Below, one piece after another: positions 50,743 to 59,465 of a stretch of 64,000 bases of DNA. Position 1 is the stretch's first letter. The number at the start of each line of letters is the position of its first letter. Origin of the DNA: Actinomadura graeca (lineage in GTDB: Bacteria > Actinomycetota > Actinomycetes > Streptosporangiales > Streptosporangiaceae); contig NZ_CP059572.1 of the NCBI RefSeq assembly GCF_019175365.1, positions 6,200,001 to 6,264,000 of the forward strand, written 5' to 3'. The notes under the pieces were generated by a model that was given only the letters and a program-made list of their open reading frames with translations, was not told the origin of the DNA and did not search any database. The position numbers and the translations under genes are program-made.

Positions 50743-51944
50743 GCCGAGCCGTTCTGCCGCCGCTCGACCTCCGTGCCGACAGCGCTCACCGCGTCTCGCA
50801 GCGGCAGCTCGGTGCCCAGCGCCGCCAAGGCCTGGGTGTCGTCGCCGGCGCGCGTCACCCAGGTGAGGGTGCCCTCGTCTGCCCCGAAGGCGGTCTCGAT
50901 CGCGGGAATGTGCTTGGCGAGCCGCTGGCTGGCCTCGCGGACGTGCCCGCCGGTGTCCTGGTCGGCCTGGCAGGGCCGTTCGAACGCGCTGACGAAGTTG
51001 ACCGGGCGTGATGAGCGGACCTTCAGCACCACCGCGTCGGGCAGGGTGTGGTGCGCGAAGGTGTTGATCTTGCCGGTGGGCAAGGACTGGGTGAACCCGA
51101 GCACGAACGCCTCGACCGCACGGCGGACGGGCGCGTCCAGCGTTTCGTTCTCGCGCAGGCCCGTCCCGAGGTTCGTGCGGAGCAGGTCGACGTCGAGGGC
51201 GGCGTAGCGGTAGAGGGTCGCGGAGTTGAACTCCACGGTCCCGATCATGCCTGCGCCCTTGTCGTCTTCCTCGCGTTCCTTGTGGTCGTCGACGGCGGTG
51301 TAGTAGTCGGACTCGGCATCGGCGCGGTGGACGCTGATGGCGTGGGCGACCTGCGCGGCGGCATCGACGTTGATGTCGGTGTTGTCGGCGACCATCCGTC
51401 CGAACAGGGCGATGTCGATCGAGTGGCGGCTGTTGGCGTGCCGCTTGGCCGCGGCCTTGTTCTCCTTTTCCTTGAAAAATGCCTTGATGTCCTCGCGGCC
51501 CTGCACCGCCAGCTCTGCCAGGGCATCCAGCTGGCGGGTGCTGAGGAAGATCAGGTACTTGCCTTCTGGTGCCGGTTGCGGCTTGCCGTTCTTGTCGTCT
51601 TTGGCGTTGCGCTTGGGGGGTTCGACCTTGGCGCCGGTGGCGGCCGTGATGGTCTCGGCCGCCAGCGCCCACGCATCGGCCTGGGGGATGGAGTCGTCCA
51701 GGCCGCGGATGTGGCCGCCGAGCAGTTCGGCCAGACGACGCGTCCGGACTCCAAGGTCATGAGGGTCCAAGATGTCCTGGAAGGCCCGGCGGGTGGCGCG
51801 CTTCCACGCCTGACTGGAGACGCGGGCCCGGCGCACGCCGCCATAGACGGCGGACTTGGGGGTGCCGGTGTCGTCCCGGTTGAGGTTGCTGGGCGGGACG
51901 GTCTGCAGGACGTGCACCTCGACGATGGTCCGTGGGGTGGTCAT
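50739..51944 (-). CDS. cas7e: Cascade backbone subunit Cas7e (CasC/Cse4)
   Basis: 401 aa. VEVHVLQTVPPSNLNRDDTG and RARVSSQAWKRATRRAF are the conserved start. A 110-residue central insertion with a Lys/Asp-rich loop (PKRNAKDDKNGKPQ) is the thumb and helical region. FAHHTLPDAVVLKVRSSRPV and the C-terminal part are standard. Six copies normally coat the guide of a 32-nt crRNA, with a thumb flipping out every sixth base. It overlaps cse2 and cas5e by 4 bp each. Confidence 0.96.
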   Translation of the reverse strand: MTTPRTIVEVHVLQTVPPSNLNRDDTGTPKSAVYGGVRRARVSSQAWKRATRRAFQDILDPHDLGVRTRRLAELLGGHIRGLDDSIPQADAWALAAETITAATGAKVEPPKRNAKDDKNGKPQPAPEGKYLIFLSTRQLDALAELAVQGREDIKAFFKEKENKAAAKRHANSRHSIDIALFGRMVADNTDINVDAAAQVAHAISVHRADAESDYYTAVDDHKEREEDDKGAGMIGTVEFNSATLYRYAALDVDLLRTNLGTGLRENETLDAPVRRAVEAFVLGFTQSLPTGKINTFAHHTLPDAVVLKVRSSRPVNFVSAFERPCQADQDTGGHVREASQRLAKHIPAIETAFGADEGTLTWVTRAGDDTQALAALGTELPLRDAVSAVGTEVERRQNGSA

Positions 51945-52570
51945 GCGCTGTCCTTGTCTATGGAGGCGTCGTTGCCGCTGTCGGCTTTGTAGGTGTGGAA
52001 GCTGCGGCCCCAGTCGCGGCGGACCATGCTCATGCCGTCGGGGGTCTGTGCGTGGTAGAGCTGGCGGGCGAGCCGGCCGTAGTCCAGCGGGATCCCCTGC
52101 CCGCGCAGCAGGGAGACGATCTCGCGGAGCCTGTAGGCCAGGGCCTGGGGGGTCGCGGCGGTGCCGGCCCGGACGAACCGCCGTCGGATCGGCTCGTCGA
52201 TGTCGTTCGGTGGCATCAGCCGCCGGACCGCCTGCCCTAGGTCCACGCCCTTCTTGTGCATCGGGCTGCCTTGTGACTGCTGGTGCAGGGCGTAGAGGGT
52301 GACTGCCAGGACGTAAGCCGCCTCGGCGTGGGCGGCGTGCTGGTCGTCACGCGACAGGAGCGGATGCTGGAACAATCGCTCGGCGCCGGTGACGCCCCAC
52401 AGGTCGGGAACGTCCTGAGGCAGCTTGCCCGCACCTCGGCGCAGCTGGGCCAGGGCACCGACGGCAGCAGACCTGTCGGCCAGGCAACCCTGCTGCACCT
52501 CGGCGATGAACCGGCCGGCTGCGTTCTCCACCAAGTCCGCGGGTTGCTGGACATCGGGTGCCGCTGTCAT
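51941..52570 (-). CDS. casB: Cascade small subunit Cse2 (CasB)
   Basis: 209 aa, all-helical and basic. RRGAGKLPQDVPDLWGVTGA, EAAYVLAVTLYALHQQSQG and VRRLMPPNDIDEPIRRRFVR match Cse2, and the C-terminal LAYRLREIVSLLRGQGIPLDY is conserved. Two copies stabilise the R-loop in Cascade. Its start overlaps the stop of the cas3-cse1 gene (ATGA) and its stop overlaps cas7e. Confidence 0.94.
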   Translation of the reverse strand: MTAAPDVQQPADLVENAAGRFIAEVQQGCLADRSAAVGALAQLRRGAGKLPQDVPDLWGVTGAERLFQHPLLSRDDQHAAHAEAAYVLAVTLYALHQQSQGSPMHKKGVDLGQAVRRLMPPNDIDEPIRRRFVRAGTAATPQALAYRLREIVSLLRGQGIPLDYGRLARQLYHAQTPDGMSMVRRDWGRSFHTYKADSGNDASIDKDSA

Positions 52571-55500
52571 GCCGGGGCCTCCGTCTTGGCGTCCGTCTTG
52601 GCGTCGTGGGCTCGCGCACCTGGCAAGGCCTTCGCGAGCCGTGCGGTGAAGATCTGGTCGGCGCGTGTAGAGCTCAGCCAGACCGAGCGTCCGTCATTGG
52701 TGGTCACGACGCGGCCCTCCCAGGCGGAGGGTCCGGCGGCTTCGACCAGGGCTTGGCCCAGGGCGCGGATCGTTTGATGCGCGACCCTCTGCCAGGTGGC
52801 CCGGGCCGCCCGCGGCACATCGGTTGGTTCCAGTGCGGCGAGCCAGTGGCGGAACGGGCCATCCAGCGAGCCGAACCCCTGGCCGCGGGCCGCGTCCTGT
52901 CGTGGCTCGGCCGCATCGCCAGCGGCCCGGGCGAGGTCGGCGGCCAGGTCGGCGAGGATGGCGACGGCGTTCTCGGCGTCGAAGACGGCGTCGATCGCCT
53001 CCATACCCAGTTCGGCGTCCTGTTCGTGCAGCAGTACGACAGGCATCCGGATCTCGTCGTCGATCACCTCATCGATGACCGACTGCTGTGTTCCGTACAC
53101 TGCGCCGATCAGCCGGGTCCGCACCAAGAAGCCCGGCGGAAGCGGACCTTCGGTGGTCAGCCGGGCCAGCCAGTGCAGGATTTGTGGCTGCACGATCTGC
53201 GCCGCCTCCTGGCGCTGCTCAGAGCCCTGGGCCCTTCCCGCGACCAGTGCGCCCAGGCCGCGCCAAGCACTGCGGGACGGATCATGCAGCCGCGGCAGGT
53301 AGACCTGCGGCTGCTTGAGCTTCCTCTCCTGGAAGGGGCTGCGCCGCCACGCCGTCATCGGCTCCTCGGCGTGCCTGTTTCCCGGCGCCAGGGCGTCCCC
53401 GTAGGCCAGGACGACGCCGTGCACCCCTCGGCCGTCGAAGTGCAGCCGGACGCGGCGCGATGGCCAGGTGTACAGCTCCCGCAGCCCGTATGGCCGACGG
53501 ACGGCTTCGGCCTCGTCCATCGGCGCGGCGGTGAGAGGCTCCCGCCTCCAGATCGGACGGTCCTTCTCCGGGTCGATGCGCAGCGTGGTGGTGTCGAAGG
53601 CGATGAGGTTGAGCAGCAGCGTCTCACGCAGATCCTCGCCCGCGGCGAGTACACCGCCGAGGTTGCCCGCCCACGCCACGCCCTGCGGATAGCCCCGGCC
53701 GCCCTTGACTCGCGGGTCCCCGACCGCTCCTGACTTGATCCCCGAGGTGTCGAAAGCCTGCACGTGCACCAGCCACCGCGCAGCCTCCGCGAAACCGAGC
53801 CGCTCTGCCCCGCGCCCCCGCATCGTGAAGTACGCGGCGCCGTTGGGCACATCAGCGACGATCTTGTTGAGGGAGGACACCTCGTTCCTGGCGGTGCGCA
53901 GCGAAGGCGTCTGCAGGAACGGCGTCCGCGGATGCAGGAGATCGAAACGCCCGCAATGCTCGTCTAAGTAGTCCTGGATCCGGCTGACCGGGAGATCGCC
54001 ACTCCATAACTCTTCCCACTCATCCAGGTCCTGCGGGCCCTCGAGTGCATCGTGCAGGATCGCCAGCAGCAGCCGCATCAACGCAAAATCCTGCGTAGGC
54101 AGATCCCCGGCCAGACGGCGCAACGCGGGGGCCTGAACGAACACCTCGCGCAGCGACACCATGGTGCTGGTGCCGTCGGCGCCGAGCACCGGGATCCAGG
54201 CCTGGCGGGTCAGGTCGAAAGACGGAGCCTCACTCGACACCAGCGCGGGCTCGGCCCTTGCCGCATGCCGCGCCGTCCGCCCCGCTCCTGCGGGGGTGAC
54301 CTTTAGGCCATCGTCGCGGTGGTAACTCAGTTCGTAACCTGCCAGCCGGGTACGACAGTCCTCGTCAACAAACAAGATCAATTCTCCGGCGAGCCAGGAA
54401 CTGTCCCGGAACTGCCACGCCGAAATGACCTCTTCCTCCAGTTCTGCGATGGCTTGCTCGGCGATTCCAGGAATGGTGAATTGGAACGGCAGCCGCAGAG
54501 CACACGCTGCGACGATGCGCGCCAGCCGCGGCTCAGGCACAGCGTCGGTGGGCAGAACGCACCCTCCCCTTCCGGCATCCAGCCACGGGAGGGTTCGGAC
54601 CGTCCCGTCCGCCAGGCGCTGGACGACCAGCACCTCCAGCGACTCCACGCCGTCGCGGACCTGCGCCCGTCCGGCGGGGGTGTCGTCGGCGTCGCCCACT
54701 CCGGCGTCGATCCAGCCCAGCAGCGCGCTACCGTCCCGCCCCACCGCCGCCAGACGGAAACCCTCAGCCTTCTTGCGCTGCTTCTCGATGTGCACCCGGT
54801 ACCGGGCGTGAGCGGCATCCATCTCCGGCTGCCACGACAGCGGACCTGCGGCCGCCGGTCCGTAGACGCTCTGGACAAGCGGGCTGATGTCCTCAGGCAG
54901 CCGCACCGTCCGCTCCGCCGGCGTCACCCCCGTCAGGAGCGGCCACAGCACCGCGGCCGTGCGCAGCAGCACATGCCGCTGGTACACCCGCTGAGAACCC
55001 GCCACCGGCTCCACCGGGGCAGCGCCCCAGTCCGCCCCGGTCACCAGGCACCGGGCCTGACGCAACCCCTCGGGACGATCGCTCTGCCCCTCACCACGCT
55101 GGTGACGATGCAGCCGCCCCATCCGCTGCAACAGCAGATCGACCGGACACAGATCCGACACCAGCAGGTCGAAGTCGATGTCCAGCGACTGCTCGGCCAC
55201 CTGGCTGGCCACCACCACATGAGGGCCGTCCGGACGGTCACCACTCGCCCCCGGCGGACCAAACCGCTTCACCAGATCGGCGTCCTTGCGCATCCGGTCC
55301 AGATCAAGGAAACGGGCATGCGCGACACTGACGTTCCCTGCCCCCAGCCGGCCCCGCAGGAACGCCGCCGTCTGCAGCACGCGGTCCACGGTGTTGCGCA
55401 CCACCAGCACGCACCCGCCCGCGGCCAACGCGCGGTCGAGACGATCGCCCAGCACCTCAAGATCGTCATCGAGCGGCTCCAGCAGCACCTCAGTGCGCCG

Positions 55501-57240
55501 CCCCGATGCCGGCACCTCGTGAACGGCGCTCTGCCCGCCCCTGGCAGCCACCGTGATGAGCGGATACCCGGCCGCCTCACCGGCAGCGTCCCCATCACCG
55601 GCACCGCAGTAGGCCTCCACCAACTCGCGGCGGCGCCCAGAAGGCAAAGTCGCCGACAGCACCACCACCGGCACCCCGTAGGCGCCCAGCCAGGACAGCA
55701 CCAGATCCAGGTAGGAGTTCATGTAGGCGTCATAGGCATGCGCCTCATCGATGATCACAACCTTGCCCGCCAGCGCCAGATGCCGCAAAGCAAGGTGCCG
55801 GCTCTTCAGGCCCATGAAAAGCAGCTGGTCGATCGTGCCGATTCCGAACGAGGCCAGCATCCCCTTCTTACGGCCGCGCAGCCACTGATGAGCCAGCAAC
55901 ACCGCCGCGCCGTCCGAGCCCTCCTCGTCCGGTTGCACACCGCGCGTTGCCCGTAAATCAGCCCACGTCAGCGCCCTGAAGTCCTCATTCAGCGCCGCCT
56001 TGGAATGGGCGAGCTGGACTGACCAGGCACCCGCGCCGTCCCGCGCATCAGGCAACCGCCGCAACCAGCGCAACACCCGGGAAAACATCGCGTTACTCGT
56101 CGCTATCGTCGGCAAAGCGACAAACACCCCACCCGCACCCGACCGGCTCGCGAAAATCTCCGCCACCGCAAGCGCGGCCTCGGTCTTCCCTTCCCCCATC
56201 GGCCCCTCGATGATCATCAATCCCGGTGCCATGCCGTCGGCGACCTGCACCGCCCGCTCCTGCAAAGGCCGGATCCGCGCACCCGCCGGCAGATCGAACC
56301 GGGACGTGAACAGCTCCGCCACATCGGAACCGGGGGCGGCAGCCCGCCAGGGCCGGGGGAGCGCCAAGCCCCGCCACGCCGCCTCAACCCGTTGGTCATC
56401 GCTGCTGCCTTGGGCTTTGCGGACGTAGGGGAACAGGTCGACGTTGCTGGCAATCCAATCAGCGACGATCACCACGCCCGTCAGCAACGCCTGCGCAGGC
56501 TGAGGAAGCTTGACCTCACGCCACTGCGGCAGGCGCTCGTCCACCCCGCACGCCCGCGCGCACGCCTCCAGCAACTCCCACTGCACATCACGCCATGCCC
56601 CCGCGCTGCCGGGAGAGCGCAGCAACCGCGGGCGCGCGGCCAGTTCCCGAATCTGCGACGGCGATGGCGGAACACCGTGATGACCACCTGCGACAACCGC
56701 CCACTGCCACGCCCACCGCTTCCGCCAGCCATACCGCTCCATCAGCCACTCATGAAGCAGCAGCATCCCCGCAAGCCCATGCGGAGCCAATCGCCGATCA
56801 TCCATCTGGCCACGCAGCGGCATATCCAGACCGGCCCTGCGCATACCGTCGGCCAGCACTTCGACCTGGCACGCGAACGCCGGCGTCGCCTTCCCGATGT
56901 CATGGGTCGCCGCCGACCACACCACCAGCCGCCGCGCATCCTCCGCGCCGCCGGGCAGGCTTGCAGCGATCACATCCTGCACCTGCACCGGAAGCCACTG
57001 GTCCCACAGCAGCGCCGCGACAGCACCGCTATCTGCGAGATGACGCCACAACGGCAGCCAGTCATCCTCATCGCGATCATGCTTGGCCCACACCTGCCGC
57101 GCACCCTCAGACAACTCCGACCCGAGCTGCGCCAGCCCTGCCACCACATCCAGCACACCAGCATCCAACCCGCCTGCCCCCAAGCCGTCAGGCGCCTTGA
57201 CCAACCGGACCAGCCTCGGACAACTCGCTACCCAGCGCAT
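52567..57240 (-). CDS. cas3: Cas3-Cse1 fusion protein
   Basis: 1557 aa, one frame. Residues 1-975 are Cas3: HD nuclease with His113-Asp114 (THDIGKATPAF), Walker A Lys352 (EGPMGEGKTEAAL), DEAH box at 498-501 (VIIDEAHAYD) and a helicase C domain (QVAEQSLDIDFDLLV; QRMGRLHRH). A linker at about 976-1000 (TPAGAGRTARHAARAE) leads to Cse1/CasA (SFDLTRQAWIPVLG to the end), with FLQTPSL, GGRGYPQGVAWAGNLGG and a four-helix C-terminal bundle. Fusion of Cas3 to Cse1 is known in some streptomycete I-E systems and puts the nuclease permanently in Cascade. No strong ribosome site precedes ATG 57240, so a start slightly downstream is possible. Confidence 0.95.
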   Translation of the reverse strand: MRWVASCPRLVRLVKAPDGLGAGGLDAGVLDVVAGLAQLGSELSEGARQVWAKHDRDEDDWLPLWRHLADSGAVAALLWDQWLPVQVQDVIAASLPGGAEDARRLVVWSAATHDIGKATPAFACQVEVLADGMRRAGLDMPLRGQMDDRRLAPHGLAGMLLLHEWLMERYGWRKRWAWQWAVVAGGHHGVPPSPSQIRELAARPRLLRSPGSAGAWRDVQWELLEACARACGVDERLPQWREVKLPQPAQALLTGVVIVADWIASNVDLFPYVRKAQGSSDDQRVEAAWRGLALPRPWRAAAPGSDVAELFTSRFDLPAGARIRPLQERAVQVADGMAPGLMIIEGPMGEGKTEAALAVAEIFASRSGAGGVFVALPTIATSNAMFSRVLRWLRRLPDARDGAGAWSVQLAHSKAALNEDFRALTWADLRATRGVQPDEEGSDGAAVLLAHQWLRGRKKGMLASFGIGTIDQLLFMGLKSRHLALRHLALAGKVVIIDEAHAYDAYMNSYLDLVLSWLGAYGVPVVVLSATLPSGRRRELVEAYCGAGDGDAAGEAAGYPLITVAARGGQSAVHEVPASGRRTEVLLEPLDDDLEVLGDRLDRALAAGGCVLVVRNTVDRVLQTAAFLRGRLGAGNVSVAHARFLDLDRMRKDADLVKRFGPPGASGDRPDGPHVVVASQVAEQSLDIDFDLLVSDLCPVDLLLQRMGRLHRHQRGEGQSDRPEGLRQARCLVTGADWGAAPVEPVAGSQRVYQRHVLLRTAAVLWPLLTGVTPAERTVRLPEDISPLVQSVYGPAAAGPLSWQPEMDAAHARYRVHIEKQRKKAEGFRLAAVGRDGSALLGWIDAGVGDADDTPAGRAQVRDGVESLEVLVVQRLADGTVRTLPWLDAGRGGCVLPTDAVPEPRLARIVAACALRLPFQFTIPGIAEQAIAELEEEVISAWQFRDSSWLAGELILFVDEDCRTRLAGYELSYHRDDGLKVTPAGAGRTARHAARAEPALVSSEAPSFDLTRQAWIPVLGADGTSTMVSLREVFVQAPALRRLAGDLPTQDFALMRLLLAILHDALEGPQDLDEWEELWSGDLPVSRIQDYLDEHCGRFDLLHPRTPFLQTPSLRTARNEVSSLNKIVADVPNGAAYFTMRGRGAERLGFAEAARWLVHVQAFDTSGIKSGAVGDPRVKGGRGYPQGVAWAGNLGGVLAAGEDLRETLLLNLIAFDTTTLRIDPEKDRPIWRREPLTAAPMDEAEAVRRPYGLRELYTWPSRRVRLHFDGRGVHGVVLAYGDALAPGNRHAEEPMTAWRRSPFQERKLKQPQVYLPRLHDPSRSAWRGLGALVAGRAQGSEQRQEAAQIVQPQILHWLARLTTEGPLPPGFLVRTRLIGAVYGTQQSVIDEVIDDEIRMPVVLLHEQDAELGMEAIDAVFDAENAVAILADLAADLARAAGDAAEPRQDAARGQGFGSLDGPFRHWLAALEPTDVPRAARATWQRVAHQTIRALGQALVEAAGPSAWEGRVVTTNDGRSVWLSSTRADQIFTARLAKALPGARAHDAKTDAKTEAPA

Positions 57241-57269
57241 CCGATCGTGCTAGAAGAGCGACGGCGGCC

Positions 57270-57347
57270 GTGTTCGTCCCCGCAGGCGCGGGGAGCAGGT
57301 GACGAACTCCTTCAACGCGGAGTCAACCCCGCATGCGCAGGGAACGG
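57270..57347 (-). ncRNA. mini-CRISPR with a 20-nt guide upstream of cas3
   Basis: Two degenerate repeats in the array's orientation. 57270-57298 keeps 22 of 29 bases of the array consensus, including the CCCCGC/GCGGGG stem and the GAGCAG end. 57319-57347 keeps 19 of 29, with one mismatch in its stem. Between them is a 20-nt spacer (57299-57318) instead of 32. Read on the minus strand, the RNA would be handle TTGACTCC, guide GCGTTGAAGGAGTT..., then a Cas6e hairpin. The guide matches 57662-57675 (see there). It lies in the 5' leader of cas3, 30 bp from its start. Repeat identity is seen directly; expression and function are inferred. It resembles CreA/CreR guides. Confidence 0.6.
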
Positions 57348-57413
57348 CCACCGTCCCCGGGAGGCTACCGCCATCCCGGGAACGCGGGAGATGATCAGTG
57401 GGTCGCGGGGCCA

Positions 57414-57635
57414 CTAATGCGTGTCCCCCGGATCCCGTTCAGGTGGAGGACGCTTGAAAACGGCCAGAGCCCAGACGATGGCGGCACCACAGGCCGCCCC
57501 TCCAGCTAACAGTGCCTGGGGCAACTCCTGCTGCGCCCAGTACGTCAGGACGGCTGCGGAGCCACCCACGACCTCTGCGATCAGCAGGATACCGAGCGTA
57601 TATAGGTCCAAAGCAGACTGTGAGTGATTGCTCAT
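57414..57635 (-). CDS. 73-aa two-helix membrane protein
   Basis: Starts MSNHSQSALDLYTLGILLIA. Two transmembrane helices (residues about 11-34 and 39-60) joined by a short loop (QQELPQ), then a charged tail (KRPPPERDPGDTH). AAGGG lies close before ATG 57635. No family is recognised; the shape fits a holin-like or toxin-like small membrane protein, or an accessory Cas-linked membrane protein. It lies between the putative guide-target promoter (57662-57690) and the mini-CRISPR, on the same strand as cas3, so a shared transcript is possible. Confidence 0.6.
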   Translation of the reverse strand: MSNHSQSALDLYTLGILLIAEVVGGSAAVLTYWAQQELPQALLAGGAACGAAIVWALAVFKRPPPERDPGDTH

Positions 57636-57661
57636 ACGCCCTTGTGTCCTCTCGTCGGTGT

Positions 57662-57690
57662 AATTCCTTTAACGCGTTCACCAGAGTCAA
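57662..57690 (-). promoter_or_regulatory. promoter-like site matched by the mini-CRISPR guide
   Basis: On the minus strand TTGACT (57690-57685) is a -35-like box. After it comes AAC, then GCGTTAAAGGAATT (57675-57662). That sequence equals guide positions 1-14 of the mini-CRISPR except at positions 6 and 12 (A for G in both). The flanking AAC is compatible with type I-E PAMs of the AAN kind. The site ends 27 bp before the start of the 73-aa protein. The -10 box is not clear, so the promoter call itself is moderate. Confidence 0.5.
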
Positions 57691-58300
57691 GCACGAACGC
57701 CTCGACCCGGTCGCGAAACCAGGGAAGACGTGCTGGCCAAGATAAAACGGACACGCGGCCACGAGGGTCACTGAATCGCCAAGACCAGCCCGTCGGCACA
57801 GGTCAAACGACCTGTCTGTGTGTCGATCTCACATCCAGTGTCGCGCCAGGTGCTCTTTCAGGTCGAGGTACTGGAGAGACGAGGACAGGCCGATAATCTT
57901 GTACCCATGGGCCATCACACCGGCCAATGAGGGCCCCGAGCTGGAGGAGTGCGCCACCGTCTTGAGGTGGTTGCGAGAGCGTTCGCTGCTGCTCAAGACG
58001 CTCGCCGAGATGGACTTCGCGTGTCATCTCTGGAGACGCTGGGCTTCCTGACACTTGTCGATCACTACCGCAGAGTGGAGTCGATGCCGTCGACTCGCGA
58101 ACCAGCCTTCGGCTGCCAGCTCAGTCCATGCGTTGGAGCATGCCCGTCCTCCGGCTCTTGCAGGCAAGGCGGCAAGCGCGCCTCGGAGGCGGATGCCCAG
58201 AACGGGCAGCGAGGGTCGGGACCAGTGCCGTCCGGTGCTGGGTCCTCTCCCAGGGGACCACGCCGTCCGGGAGTTGTCGGCGGCGGCCCTTCTCGCAGGT
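57691..58300. other. no convincing gene
   Basis: About 600 bp inside the island. Short frames on both strands (for example 57803-58054 minus and 57949-58353 plus) lack good ribosome sites and recognisable domains. One stretch (LEECATVLRWLRERSLLLKT, plus, near 57,940) looks like a helical fragment, perhaps debris of a regulator. Nothing further can be supported. Confidence 0.5.
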
Positions 58301-58840
58301 TCAGATTCGGGTTGTGTCGTCGGTCTGGGCGATGGGTGTCTGTGACGTGGTGACGAAGGACGTTTTGGCGGTGGTGTAGGCCTGCCGGTTGTGAGCATGC
58401 CGGTGGGCGAGTTCGCGTTTGAGTCGGTCGTATCCGGCGCAGGTGGCCGGGTCGGTGCGCAGGAGATCGCGAAAGAAGAGCCAGCGGCGCCACTGTGCGT
58501 CATCGTGATCGACGGCATGGATGTGGGCGATCCGGCGTAACGGGCGGTCTTCGAGGACGAAGAGCAGACCGCCTTGGTCGCGTTTGTCGCCGCGATAGAT
58601 GTAGCCGAGCGGCTCAAGCGCCGCGATGACCTCCTTGGTCTCAGTCCGAGGGATGAGCGCGACTGCTATGTCGAGGATCGGTTTGGCGGCGAGGCCGGGA
58701 ACCGCGGTCGAGCCGATGTGCTCAATTGCCACCGCCGTCGTTCCGAGTGCGGCTTGCAGTTCGGCCGCGAGCTGCTCGAAGGCTTGGGGCCACCGTGGAT
58801 CACTGTCGCAGATGCGCACTTTCCCGTAGCCGAGTCCCAA
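58301..58840 (-). CDS. GrpB family protein (nucleotidyltransferase-like fold)
   Basis: 179 aa. WPQAFEQLAAELQAALGTTA, then EHIGSTAVPGLAAKPILDIA (the G-S-T-A-V-PG and D-x-D-like signature), YRGDKRDQGGLLFVLEDRPL and HIHAVDHDDAQWRRWLFFRD identify the UPF0157/GrpB family. Members have a minimal nucleotidyltransferase fold; the substrate is unknown. It is an accessory gene at the right end of the island, next to the integrase relic. Confidence 0.88.
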   Translation of the reverse strand: MGLGYGKVRICDSDPRWPQAFEQLAAELQAALGTTAVAIEHIGSTAVPGLAAKPILDIAVALIPRTETKEVIAALEPLGYIYRGDKRDQGGLLFVLEDRPLRRIAHIHAVDHDDAQWRRWLFFRDLLRTDPATCAGYDRLKRELAHRHAHNRQAYTTAKTSFVTTSQTPIAQTDDTTRI

Positions 58841-59039
58841 TCCGGGGAAGGCAGAGCCTTCCTGTCATGCGTGCCGCCTGAAGATGTGCGCGGATGATGC
58901 TGAGTGAACACCACTCTAGCCAGGCGTGCTGGGATCCGGCGCCGACTGAAGACCGCTTGTAGTTGCGCGGAGGTTGAAGTGCAGCTTCTGGCTGTCGCTT
59001 CGGTATCGACGGTGGCGAGGCGGTTCTTGACCCGGTAGC

Positions 59040-59260
59040 TAGGGCCCGTAGGCAGCCGGTACTCGGTGACGCCGTGGTGGGTGAATTCTAGGAGCTCCTG
59101 CAGCGGACGCCGGTCAGTTTCAAGACCTCGGGGCGAAGGCCCAGAACGCTTCTTCTTCCTCATACGACAGTTTGCGGCGTTTGCCGGTGGCAGGGTGGTG
59201 GTGTGCCGGCGGGCGTAGGCCAAGGTGCCGATGGTGGGGGTGTAGGAGGAGACGACCCTG
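59040..59260 (-). pseudogene. frameshifted tyrosine integrase relic
   Basis: Three minus-strand frames in succession read KRRKLSYEEEEAFWAFA, then EVLKLTGVR, then QELLEFTHHGVTEYRLPTG. Joined, they match the catalytic-domain start of actinobacterial tyrosine recombinases (EExEAFWxWAxxExLRxTGxRxEELLELTHHSxxxYRLPTTG). Two frameshifts and missing N- and C-terminal parts (no R-H-R-Y box) show it is dead. It lies 160-380 bp from the tRNA att site, where the integrase of such an element normally sits. Confidence 0.75.
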
Positions 59261-59420
59261 TCTTTCACGGTGCGGTGGTCGGGGTCGGGGTCGGGGGTGC
59301 GGGGTGTAGTGGCCCGCGGCGTGGACGGGCAGCAGGCCGAGCAGCCCTCCGGGCGCCCACCACACCCAAACGCCCCGGGCAATGCAAGGAGGGTTTCTGC
59401 CGGTCAGTGCATTGTGGGGG

Positions 59421-59465
59421 TGGCGCCTCCGGCAGGATTCGAACCTGCGACACCCGCTTTAGGAG
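59421..59465 (-). repeat. 45-bp att repeat within the intact tRNA
   Basis: The 3' portion of tRNA-Arg(CCT), identical to 45852-45896. Together the two copies bound the island. Confidence 0.88.

Larger units (their letters stand above)
45852..59465. mobile_element. tRNA-Arg(CCT)-bounded genomic island carrying type I-E CRISPR-Cas
   Basis: About 13.6 kb bounded by exact 45-bp direct repeats. The tRNA (minus strand) is intact at the right end and the repeated 3' fragment lies at the left, which is the geometry left by a tyrosine integrase acting on a tRNA 3' end. A frameshifted integrase relic lies just inside the intact tRNA. Cargo: CRISPR array, all type I-E cas genes, a mini-CRISPR, a small membrane protein and a GrpB-like gene. 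GC is lower than in the flanking chromosome. With the integrase dead, the island is probably fixed. No replication or conjugation genes are seen. Confidence 0.75.

Noticed and set aside
54319..55956. 545-aa plus-strand frame opposite cas3-cse1
   Set aside because: Low-complexity shadow; the minus frame carries the conserved Cas3 motifs.
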